A stretch of 64,000 bases of DNA from NCBI RefSeq assembly GCF_000224415.1, contig NZ_AFXQ01000012.1, positions 39,914-103,913 on the forward strand, written 5' to 3'. A program made the translations under genes and the position numbers. Every line of letters starts with the position of its first letter. Position 1 is the first letter of the stretch. Source of the stretch: Citricoccus sp. CH26A (GTDB lineage Bacteria > Actinomycetota > Actinomycetes > Actinomycetales > Micrococcaceae). This document shows, one piece after another, positions 9,477-16,450 of this stretch. The notes beneath the pieces were generated by a model, which did no database searches, had not been told where the DNA came from, and worked only from the letters and a program-made list of their open reading frames with translations.

Positions 9477-9482
9477 ACGCTA
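9477..9482 (-). promoter_or_regulatory. -10 element of a leaderless promoter (MoxR ATPase)
   Basis: On the minus strand this reads TAGCGT, ending seven bases before the GTG at 9469. It points to a leaderless mRNA for the MoxR/VWA operon. Confidence 0.5.
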
Positions 9483-9532
9483 GTCCCGCGTCCCGGACGC
9501 GTCGAGGGGTGTCCCGGGGCCCGGGCGCGTCC

Positions 9533-9538
9533 TAGGCT
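9533..9538 (+). promoter_or_regulatory. -10 element of a leaderless promoter (phosphomutase)
   Basis: TAGGCT ends seven bases before the ATG at 9546. With the element at 9477-9482 it makes the 76-base intergenic region a compact divergent leaderless promoter pair. Confidence 0.55.
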
Positions 9539-9545
9539 GGCCGTG

Positions 9546-10196
9546 ATGGACCAGGACAGCCAGACCCCCCAGCCCCCCACCCTGCTGTTGCTGGTGCGGC
9601 ACGGACAGACGCCCACCACCGGACAGGTGCTGCCGGGCCGTGCCCCGGGACTGCACCTGTCCGAGGCCGGCCGGGACCAGGCCGACCGGGTGGCCGGGCG
9701 ACTGGCCGCCCTGCCGGTCACCGCGGTGTACTCCTCACCCCTGGAACGCACCCTGCAGACCGCGGTCCCGACGGCGGAGCGCACCGGGGTGCCGGTCGTC
9801 ACCGAGGCGGGGCTCATCGAGGGGGAGTTCGGGGACTGGACCGGCCGGTCGCTGGCCGAGCTGGCACGGCTGCCGGAGTGGCACACCGTCCAGCACGAAC
9901 CGGAGGCGTTCCGCTTCCCGAACGGGGAGAGCTTCGTGGAGATCCGGGACCGGATGGCCCACACCCTGGTGCGGTTGCGGCGGGCCCATCCGGGCGGGAC
10001 GGTCGTGTGCTTCTCCCACGCGGACCCCATCCGGGTGGCCGTGTCCGACGCCCTGGGCACTCCGCTGAACCGCTTCCAGCGCCTGAGCGTGGGCCCGTGC
10101 TCCGTCTCGGCCATCGCCTACCGGGACGGTGAGGACCCGGTGGTGCTGACCGTGAACTCCACGCAGGACTCGCTGGCCGAGCTCCGGGCGTCCTAG
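9546..10196 (+). CDS. histidine phosphatase family protein (MSMEG_4193-type putative phosphomutase)
   Basis: This 216-residue protein has the RHGQT phosphohistidine motif near residue 20 and SSPLERTLQTA further on, both diagnostic of the histidine phosphatase superfamily. A second catalytic His occurs in CFSHADPIR. The gene is followed after nine bases by an SCO1664-type gene, which identifies the actinobacterial MSMEG_4193 subgroup. That subgroup normally sits near mshC (mycothiol synthesis), but no mshC is seen here. Substrate is unknown. Confidence 0.82.
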   Translation: MDQDSQTPQPPTLLLLVRHGQTPTTGQVLPGRAPGLHLSEAGRDQADRVAGRLAALPVTAVYSSPLERTLQTAVPTAERTGVPVVTEAGLIEGEFGDWTGRSLAELARLPEWHTVQHEPEAFRFPNGESFVEIRDRMAHTLVRLRRAHPGGTVVCFSHADPIRVAVSDALGTPLNRFQRLSVGPCSVSAIAYRDGEDPVVLTVNSTQDSLAELRAS

Positions 10197-10205
10197 GTCC
10201 CCGCC

Positions 10206-10988
10206 GTGTCCGCCGACGTGTCCCCCGATCCCGCGGGAGCACCGCGCGTCCCGGACGTGGACCTGCTGCGGCGCGGGGAGATCGAGCTGCTGGGCCGGAT
10301 GGTGAACAGCAGCAACGAGACCTTCCTCGCAGAACTCACCCTCGGGGAGGTGCAGCACTGGGCGATCTACAAGCCCGAGCTCGGTGAACGGCCGCTGCGG
10401 GACTTCCCGCCCGGGCTGCACCGCCGGGAGAGCGCCGCCTTCCTGCTCAGCGAGGCGCTCGGCTGGGGTCTCGTGCCGCCCACGGTCGTGCGCGAGGAGG
10501 CCCCCTTCGGCGTCGGGTCGCTGCAGTTGTTCATCGAGCACGACCCGGACCGGCACTACTTCGTCCTGCTGGACGGCGCCGCGGACGCGGTGGCGCTCGC
10601 GGGACCGGCCGGCCCCGAGGACCCCCTCGCCGTGGTCGACCAGTTGCGCCGGCTGGCCCTGTTCGACCTCGTGGCCAACAACGCGGACCGCAAGGCCGGG
10701 CACGTGCTCGCCGGGACGGACGGGCGCCTGTGGGGGATCGACCACGGACTGTGCTTCGCCGCCGCGTACAAGCTGCGCACGGTGATGTGGGACTTCGCCG
10801 GTGAGGAGATCGACCCCGGTCTGGTGGCCGACGTCGCCCCGCTCGCCGAGGAGGTGCCCGGGGAACTGGCGGACCTGCTCCACTGGCGTGAGGCCGATGC
10901 CCTGCAGGCGCGGGTCCGTCAGCTGCTCACCGCACCGCGGTTCCCGCAGGACCCGAGCGGGATGCGCTTCCCCTGGCCGCTCATCTGA
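10206..10988 (+). CDS. SCO1664 family protein (phosphoinositide-kinase-like fold)
   Basis: This is a 260-residue protein starting at GTG 10206, nine bases after the phosphomutase stop. Conserved landmarks include AIYKPELGE (candidate nucleotide-binding Lys), FDLVANNADRKAGH (catalytic-loop-like Asp/Asn) and WGIDHGLCF (metal-binding-like Asp). They match the kinase-like fold of the TIGR03843/SCO1664 family. The family is actinobacterial and uncharacterised. Its stop codon abuts that of the convergent SurA-like gene with no gap, inside the palindrome TCTGATCAGA at 10984-10993. Confidence 0.78.
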   Translation: MSADVSPDPAGAPRVPDVDLLRRGEIELLGRMVNSSNETFLAELTLGEVQHWAIYKPELGERPLRDFPPGLHRRESAAFLLSEALGWGLVPPTVVREEAPFGVGSLQLFIEHDPDRHYFVLLDGAADAVALAGPAGPEDPLAVVDQLRRLALFDLVANNADRKAGHVLAGTDGRLWGIDHGLCFAAAYKLRTVMWDFAGEEIDPGLVADVAPLAEEVPGELADLLHWREADALQARVRQLLTAPRFPQDPSGMRFPWPLI

Positions 10989-11795
10989 TCAGAGCCTGAC
11001 CTCCACGTCCGCGTCCTTCTTCAGCTCCTCCATGCGCTGCATGATGGCCTCGTTCTGCTTCTGTGAGGTGACCTGCTGCTCGAGCTGCGGCTTGGCCTCC
11101 TCGAAGGACGGGGTCTTGGCGGAGGGGCTGGCCCCGCTTTCGCCCTCCTGACCGCCGTCCTGACCGCCGCCCTGTTGCTGGGAGGCCACGGCCTGGTCGT
11201 AGAGGGCCTTCAGTTCCTTCTCGGTGGGCTTCGGGACGTCGATCTCCTCGATGGCGGCCGTCATGAGCACCTGCTTCCGGGCATCGGAACGGACCTGGTC
11301 CTCGGCGAAGCCCCGTTCCTCGTAGGCCGCCATGAGCTCGTCGACGGAGCCGAGCTGCTGGGACTTCGCGGTCTCCTCCAGCAGGGCGTCGACGTCCTCG
11401 TCCGTGGCCTCGTGCCCGCCGGCCTCGGCGTCCTGGACCAGCAGCTCGCTGCCCACCATGGAGTCCAGGGTCTGCTTCTTCAACGCGTCCTGGTCGAGTT
11501 CCTGGCCGGACATCTGCGCCTGCAGGGCCAGCTGCTGGAACTGGGACTCGTAGACACCCGAGAAGTCCTTCCCGGAGATCTCTTCACCGTTGACGGTGGC
11601 GACGACGTTCGGGACGCCCTTCAGATCGGGCTCCGGCATGGCCTCCTGACCGTTCTCGGGTGCGGCCTGGCTCGCACTGGCCGCCTCGGTGGAGGCCGTG
11701 CCGGCGGTGGTGGGTTCGGCATCCGCGCTGCCACAGGCCCCGAGGGCGAGGAGCGAGCCGACGAGTGCGACGCTGGTGAGCAGTTTCCTCCGCAT
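10989..11795 (-). CDS. SurA-N-like lipoprotein, putative extracytoplasmic chaperone
   Basis: This 268-residue protein has a lipoprotein signal (LALGAC, Cys21). An acidic, Ala/Thr-rich linker precedes a SurA N-terminal-like domain (VVATVNGEEISGKDF onward) that is helical and ends near residue 215. No parvulin PPIase domain follows; the C-terminus is a Gln/Gly-rich spacer and a helical end. The family is thought to assist folding of exported proteins. The start at 11795 begins the signal peptide, with AAGGA upstream; a TACGGT -10-like hexamer on this strand lies at 11830-11835. Confidence 0.72.
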   Translation of the reverse strand: MRRKLLTSVALVGSLLALGACGSADAEPTTAGTASTEAASASQAAPENGQEAMPEPDLKGVPNVVATVNGEEISGKDFSGVYESQFQQLALQAQMSGQELDQDALKKQTLDSMVGSELLVQDAEAGGHEATDEDVDALLEETAKSQQLGSVDELMAAYEERGFAEDQVRSDARKQVLMTAAIEEIDVPKPTEKELKALYDQAVASQQQGGGQDGGQEGESGASPSAKTPSFEEAKPQLEQQVTSQKQNEAIMQRMEELKKDADVEVRL

Positions 11796-11943
11796 GAGGA
11801 TGACCGTCCTTTCTGGAGATGGCCCGGGCACCGTAGCAAGCCACGCTGGGCGTCGCAGTCAGGAAGCGGTCAGCACGCGCACAGACTCGGGTGACTCCGG
11901 CCGGGCCGGCAAGGGTTGACGCCGCGGAGGCCACGCCTTAACG

Positions 11944-11961
11944 TACAACCATCCGGTTGTA
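11944..11961. promoter_or_regulatory. operator for the ArsR-family regulator
   Basis: A perfect inverted repeat, TACAACC-ATCC-GGTTGTA, lies 28 bases before the arsR-type start codon. It sits between a -35-like TTAACG at 11938 and a -10-like TATATC at 11960-11965, so bound repressor would block RNA polymerase. Autoregulation of the arsR/SRPBCC pair is the natural reading. Confidence 0.7.
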
Positions 11962-11989
11962 TATCTGACCGGCACACCAGGAGGCCACG

Positions 11990-12370
11990 GTGGGCGATGA
12001 CACGTCACTGACGCTGAGCGACGACGAGGTGGACCGGATCTTCCGGGCGCTCGCCGATGCGACGCGGAGGGACATCGTCCGGCGGACCCTCACGGAGGAG
12101 ATCACCGTCTCCGCCCTTGCCGCCGCGTACGAGATGTCGTTCGCGGCCGTCCAGAAGCACGTCTCCGTCCTCGAATCGGCGGGACTCGTGCACAAGAACC
12201 GACACGGCCGCGAACGCCTCGTCCGCGGCAACCCCGACACCCTGCGCAAGGCCCAGCTCCTGCTGGATCAGTACGAGGAGCTCTGGCGCCGGCGGATCGA
12301 CCGCCTGGACGCGCTGCTGGCCGGTGACCCGGCCGGTGGGCCGCCCGCGGACCCGGCGGCCCCCGCCTGA
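11990..12370 (+). CDS. ArsR-family transcriptional regulator
   Basis: This 126-residue winged-helix protein starts at GTG 11990 with an AGGAGG-type site just upstream. The ALADATRRDIV opening and SFAAVQKHVSVLESAGLV recognition helix are typical of the ArsR subgroup that partners SRPBCC/Aha1 proteins. It lacks a Cys metal-binding motif, so metal sensing is unlikely. It probably represses itself and the SRPBCC gene 32 bases downstream through the 11944-11961 palindrome. Confidence 0.85.
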   Translation: MGDDTSLTLSDDEVDRIFRALADATRRDIVRRTLTEEITVSALAAAYEMSFAAVQKHVSVLESAGLVHKNRHGRERLVRGNPDTLRKAQLLLDQYEELWRRRIDRLDALLAGDPAGGPPADPAAPA

Positions 12371-12402
12371 CCCCGGCCTCGCCCCGACTGGAAGGCACCG
12401 AC

Positions 12403-13376
12403 ATGCCTGTCATCGACGTCACCAAGGATCCCAGTGCCCTGACCATGACCATCGTGGCCGAGTTCCCCGTCCCCGTCCGCCGGCTCTGGGACGCCTACGC
12501 GGACCCGCGCCAGCTGGAGCGGTTCTGGGGCCCGGTCGACTGGCCGGCCACCTTCACCCGGCACGACCTCTACCCCGGCGGGGAGTCGCACTACGTCATG
12601 ACCGGCCCGGACGGGCAGCAGGCCGGTGGGTACTTCGAGTACCTGGCGGTGGACCCCGGCCGCTCCTTCGAGGTGCTGGACGGCTTCCGCGCCGAGGACG
12701 GGTCGAAGGACCGGCAGATGCCGACCATGCGCATGGTCTTCACCTTCGAGGAGACGGACGCCGGCTCCCGGGTGACCACCACCACCCACTTCGACTCGTC
12801 CGAGCAGCTCGAGCAGCTGCTGGGGATGGGCATGGAGGAGGGCACCCTGTCCGCCATGGGCCAGATGGACTCCGTCCTGGCCGACCGGCGGTCCTTCGCC
12901 GCGGGACAGCCGGTGCGCACCCAGCTGATCGGGGAGGACCGGGCACGGCTCAGCCGGGTCGTCCACGGCTCCAAGGACCGGGTCTGGCGTGCCCACCACG
13001 ACCCGGAGCTGCTCACGCGGTGGCAACTGGGTCCTGACGGCTGGTCCATGCCGGTCTGCGAGGTCGGCACCGCAGTCGGGGACACCTACCGGTACGAGTG
13101 GGAACAGGAGGGAGGGGGAACCGGTTCGGCTTCACGGGTGAGGTCCTGGAGATCGAGGCCCCGCACCGCGTGGTCACCACGGAGTCGATGACCGGCCAGG
13201 ACGGCCCGCCAGTGGTCAACGAGCTCACCCTCACCGAGGTCGAGGGCGGCACCCTGCTGTCCCTGCTCATGACCTTCCCCGAGGGTGCGCGCGAGACCGT
13301 CCTGGGCACCGGCATGGCCGACGGCATGGAGGCCAGTTACGCCCGGCTCGAGTCGGAGGTCCTCACCGCCGCCTGA
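12403..13376 (+). CDS. tandem SRPBCC (Aha1-like) domain protein (one frameshift)
   Basis: Two SRPBCC/AHSA1-like domains follow one another. The first covers about residues 12-160 (VPVRRLWDAYADPRQLERFWGP), the second begins near 185 (SKDRVWRAHHDPELLTRWQLGP). The frame breaks near residue 238 at a G run (13114-13118). Inserting one G joins it to the downstream frame (EGGGNRFGFTGEV) and gives a 324-residue protein ending at 13376. The family binds hydrophobic ligands or has cochaperone-like roles; the ligand is unknown. It lies downstream of its probable ArsR regulator. Confidence 0.78.
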
Positions 13377-13383
13377 GCTCACC

Positions 13384-13389
13384 TAGGCT
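13384..13389 (+). promoter_or_regulatory. -10 element of a leaderless promoter (alpha/beta hydrolase)
   Basis: TAGGCT ends six bases before the GTG at 13396, which has no Shine-Dalgarno sequence. Confidence 0.5.
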
Positions 13390-13395
13390 CAAGCT

Positions 13396-14205
13396 GTGGC
13401 TGACATCCAGACGACTTCCCTGCACACCACCGCCATCGGCGACCACGGTGACCGCGTGGTCTTCCTGCACGGCCTGTTCGGGCGCGGCAAGAACTTCACC
13501 CGGATCGCCAAGGACCTGGCGCCGGACTACCGGAGCCTGCTGGTGGACCTGCCCAATCACGGGCAGTCCGACTGGACGGACACGGTGGACTACCGGCAGA
13601 TGGCGGACTCCCTGGCGCAGACCCTGCGCGAGGGCTTCGCCGCGCAGGGCCCGGTCGCCGTCGTCGGGCACTCGATGGGAGGCAAGGTGGCGATGGTGCT
13701 GGCACTGCGCCACCCGGACCTGGTCTCCCGGCTGGTCGTGGTGGACATCGCGCCCACCCAGGCCGGGGGCGCCGAGGGCGAGTTCGCCCACCTGCTGGAC
13801 AGCCTGGCCGCCGTGGACCTGTCCGCGCTCCAGCGGCGGTCGGACGCGGACGAGGCCCTCAGGGAACCCATCCCGTGGGACACCACCCGGTTGTTCCTGC
13901 TCCAGAACCTGCGCAGCGGACGGGACGGCTTCCACTGGGAGCCGAACCTGGAGCTGCTGAGGTCCAGCCTGGACGCGATCGGCGGCTTCCCGGACACCGG
14001 GGACGCGGCCTACGACGGGCCGGTGCTCTGGGTGGCCGGCGGCCGGTCGGACTACGTCCGGGACGAGTACGCCCCCATCATGCGCGGGTTGTTCCCCAGG
14101 ACCCACCGGGTGACCATCCGCGAGGCCGGCCACTGGGTGCACTCGCAGGAGCCGGAGAAGTTCGTCGAGGTGCTGCGCGGGTTCCTCCAGCACACCGGGG
14201 CCTGA
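13396..14205 (+). CDS. alpha/beta-fold hydrolase
   Basis: This 269-residue protein has an oxyanion-hole segment (FLHGLFGRG), the nucleophile elbow GHSMGG with Ser93, an acid in the DYVRDEY region and a C-terminal His (AGHWVHSQEP). The pattern DLPNHGQSDW and overall size match the YbfF-type esterase group, so acyl-ester hydrolysis is likely, with unknown substrate. Start codon choice is supported by the TAnnnT element six bases upstream. Confidence 0.8.
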   Translation: MADIQTTSLHTTAIGDHGDRVVFLHGLFGRGKNFTRIAKDLAPDYRSLLVDLPNHGQSDWTDTVDYRQMADSLAQTLREGFAAQGPVAVVGHSMGGKVAMVLALRHPDLVSRLVVVDIAPTQAGGAEGEFAHLLDSLAAVDLSALQRRSDADEALREPIPWDTTRLFLLQNLRSGRDGFHWEPNLELLRSSLDAIGGFPDTGDAAYDGPVLWVAGGRSDYVRDEYAPIMRGLFPRTHRVTIREAGHWVHSQEPEKFVEVLRGFLQHTGA

Positions 14206-14218
14206 TTCCGGCTCGCCA

Positions 14219-14235
14219 CGGAGAGCGGCTCTCCG
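14219..14235 (+). terminator. short hairpin after the hydrolase gene
   Basis: CGGAGAG-CGG-CTCTCCG is a perfect 7-bp stem beginning 13 bases after the hydrolase stop. It lacks a T-run, as is common in this GC range. Confidence 0.4.
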
Positions 14236-14446
14236 CGATCGACTGCCCCGACGCCGTCTGGCTGGACACACCCGTGGCGCTGCACGGCGAGCACCTGACG
14301 CCACCGGCCTTCCCCCGGTGAGTCGCTCACGCCCGGGCCGTTGCACCCCGTGCCCCAGGTCCCGGCAGGGGCGGCCTAACGTGTCCGTGCCCGGTCCTAC
14401 GGTGGTCTCGTCCCACGGAAAGACCACTCACCCACCCGAGGTCGTC

Positions 14447-14794
14447 ATGACCACCCCTACGACCACCCCGACCCCCCTGCTGACCGCCGACTACCGCACC
14501 GCCGAGGCGTTCACCAGCTGCGGGGCCAGCTATGACACGCTGGCCGCCGTGGCCACCCGCCTGGCCATCCTGGCCATCGAGGACACCCTGAACGACCCCA
14601 GCGAGGAACGCACCACCGAGCGCATCACCCTCGTCGAGCACCTCATGCGGTTCGCCAACGCCCACGGGTCCACACGGCCGGCCGCGGCCGTCCGGCAGGC
14701 CATGGCCAGCATGCTGTATGCCATCGGGCAGCCGGGCACGCCGGTGCTGTCCATCCTGGAGGAACTGCACATCGCCACCTCGCACACCCAGTGA
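14447..14794 (+). CDS. small hypothetical protein
   Basis: This 115-residue, soluble, largely helical protein has a Thr/Pro-rich N-terminus (MTTPTTTPTPLL) and no recognisable motif. The ATG at 14447 has GAGG five bases upstream; an earlier in-frame ATG would add an Arg/Pro-rich tail unlike real protein. Third-position GC is like that of neighbouring genes, supporting a real gene. Function unknown. Confidence 0.6.
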   Translation: MTTPTTTPTPLLTADYRTAEAFTSCGASYDTLAAVATRLAILAIEDTLNDPSEERTTERITLVEHLMRFANAHGSTRPAAAVRQAMASMLYAIGQPGTPVLSILEELHIATSHTQ

Positions 14795-14841
14795 GGCCGG
14801 TGGGACGGAATAGCCGCCCCCGATCCATGGTTGCGCCCGGT

Positions 14842-15771
14842 ATGCGAGCAATGACGTATTCCCAGTACGGAGACAACGGTGTCCTGGAGATGACCGACCT
14901 GCCCCGGCCCAAGGTGGGCCCCGGTCAGGTCCTGATCCGGATCAGGCGGTCCTCGGTCAACCCGGTGGACTGGAAGGTGATGTCCGGTGGCCTGGACACG
15001 ATGATGGACGCCCATTTCCCGGTGGTGCCCGGCTGGGACGTGGCGGGCGTCGTCGAGGAGGTGGGGCCCGACACCCCGGAGTTCAGCCCGGGCCAGCGGG
15101 TCGCGGCCTACGCCCGCAAGATGGTCGTCTCTGGGGGCACCTTCGCCGAGTACGTGACCGTCCCGGCCGAGTTCGCCGCCATCATCCCCGAGGCCGTGAC
15201 GGACGACGTGGCCGGGGCGCTGCCCCTCACCGGGCTGACCGCGCGCCGTTCCGTCGACGCGCTGGCCCCCACGGCCGATGACACCGTGCTGATCCACGCG
15301 GCCTCCGGCGGGGTCGGGTACCTGGCCTGCCAGCTGGCGGTGGCCACCGGCGCCCGCGTGATCGGTACCGCCTCCGAGGCCAACTTCCCGAAGCTGGAGG
15401 CCCTGGGCGTGGTCCCGGTCAGGTACGGCGAGGGGCTCCTTGAGCGCGTGCGCGAACTGGCCCCGGACGGCGTCCAGGCGGTCGCCGACTTCTCCGGCGC
15501 CGAGGGGGTCCTGGAGACGACCCTGGCGGTGCTGCGCGACGGCGGCCGGCACGTGTCCATCGCCGACCCGGCCGTGGAGGACCACGGCGGGCGCTGGCTG
15601 TGGGTGCGCCCCGACGGCGACGGTCTCGCGGACCTGCTGGCGCGGGTGGAGCGGGGAGAGCTGACCCTGGACATCGACCGGGTCCTGCCCCTGGCCGAGG
15701 TCGCGGAGGGCTTCCGACTCAGCCAGTCCGGCGAGGCCCGGGGCAAGATCGTGATCGACGTCGAGCGCTGA
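14842..15771 (+). CDS. zinc-independent NADP-dependent alcohol dehydrogenase / quinone-oxidoreductase-like
   Basis: This is an MDR superfamily protein of 309 residues. A GroES-like domain (PKVGPGQVLIRIRRSSVNPVDWK) precedes a Rossmann domain with AASGGVGYLACQLA. The cysteines that bind zinc in classical ADHs are absent, which places it with the quinone-oxidoreductase-like reductases. The start at 14842 gives the usual MRAMTYSQYGD opening; 14851 is an alternative. The substrate is not predictable. Confidence 0.8.
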   Translation: MRAMTYSQYGDNGVLEMTDLPRPKVGPGQVLIRIRRSSVNPVDWKVMSGGLDTMMDAHFPVVPGWDVAGVVEEVGPDTPEFSPGQRVAAYARKMVVSGGTFAEYVTVPAEFAAIIPEAVTDDVAGALPLTGLTARRSVDALAPTADDTVLIHAASGGVGYLACQLAVATGARVIGTASEANFPKLEALGVVPVRYGEGLLERVRELAPDGVQAVADFSGAEGVLETTLAVLRDGGRHVSIADPAVEDHGGRWLWVRPDGDGLADLLARVERGELTLDIDRVLPLAEVAEGFRLSQSGEARGKIVIDVER

Positions 15772-15814
15772 ACCGCCGGCCGGCGCCCGCGAGAGCGCGG
15801 GGCCGGCCGGCGGT
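15772..15814. terminator. bidirectional hairpin terminator
   Basis: ACCGCCGGCCGGC (15772-15784) and GCCGGCCGGCGGT (15802-15814) form a perfect 13-bp stem between two convergent genes. It starts at the last base of the oxidoreductase stop codon region. Confidence 0.6.
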
Positions 15815-15827
15815 CGCGGTCACCGGT

Positions 15828-16307
15828 TCAGAGCTGGACGGTGGGGTTGTCACCGGGCCGGGCCGGCTGCCCCGTGACCTTGCCCCGCACCATCTCGAAC
15901 GCCGTGGCCGCCAGCCCGGGGGAGTCCCAGTACTCGGCGGTGTCCGGCTCGACCCTCAGGAGCACGACCTGCGGGTCCTCCGGTGAGGCGTCGCCGTAGA
16001 ACGACTCGGTCGCCTTGCTCCAGTACTCCTTCTGGCGCTCGACGTCCCGCACCACCGTGGCCGTGCCGGACACGGAGGCCCAGAAGCCCTTCTCCGCCAC
16101 GGTCACGTTCACGGCCTGGCCGCCGGTCGTCTCCGCGATCTTGGGGCTCGTCAGCCGGGTCAGGAACCACAGGGCATGGTCGTCGTCGACCTCCTGCAGG
16201 GCCATGGGGCGGCTGTGGATCCGCCCCTCGTGCGTGGTGGTCAGCATGCATACGCTGGTGTCCGCCAGCTTCTCCAGCAGGGTCTTGACGGGATCCTTCG
16301 TGCTCAT
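15828..16307 (-). CDS. pyridoxamine 5'-phosphate oxidase-like flavoprotein (general stress protein 26 type)
   Basis: The protein is 159 residues with a split-barrel flavin-binding fold. Landmarks are MLTTTHEGRIHSRPMA near the N-terminus and LWFLTRLTSPK in the middle, as in the GSP26/PNPOx-like group. The family binds FMN or F420; the physiological substrate is usually unknown. The start at 16307 has GAAGGAGAG upstream, a clear ribosome binding site, which rejects the longer upstream extension. It is divergent from the SDR gene. Confidence 0.8.
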   Translation of the reverse strand: MSTKDPVKTLLEKLADTSVCMLTTTHEGRIHSRPMALQEVDDDHALWFLTRLTSPKIAETTGGQAVNVTVAEKGFWASVSGTATVVRDVERQKEYWSKATESFYGDASPEDPQVVLLRVEPDTAEYWDSPGLAATAFEMVRGKVTGQPARPGDNPTVQL

Positions 16308-16438
16308 GGGCTCTCCTTCGGTTGCGGTGTCCCTGCAGTCCAGCAGACGGGCACGGGGCTTGAACAGTGGCACGCCCGTGCCGGGACCGGACGACCGGCG
16401 CGCCCGCGCCACCGGTACCGCCATCGCAGGGCTGCGGC

Positions 16439-16444
16439 TAGCGT
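16439..16444 (+). promoter_or_regulatory. -10 element of a leaderless promoter (SDR/DUF2867 gene)
   Basis: TAGCGT ends six bases before the ATG at 16451; no Shine-Dalgarno sequence is present. Confidence 0.5.
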
Positions 16445-16450
16445 GGGTCC

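Noticed and set aside
9476..9478. GTG at 9478 as the MoxR ATPase start
   Set aside because: It overlaps the TAGCGT -10 element; the GTG at 9469 fits the leaderless spacing.
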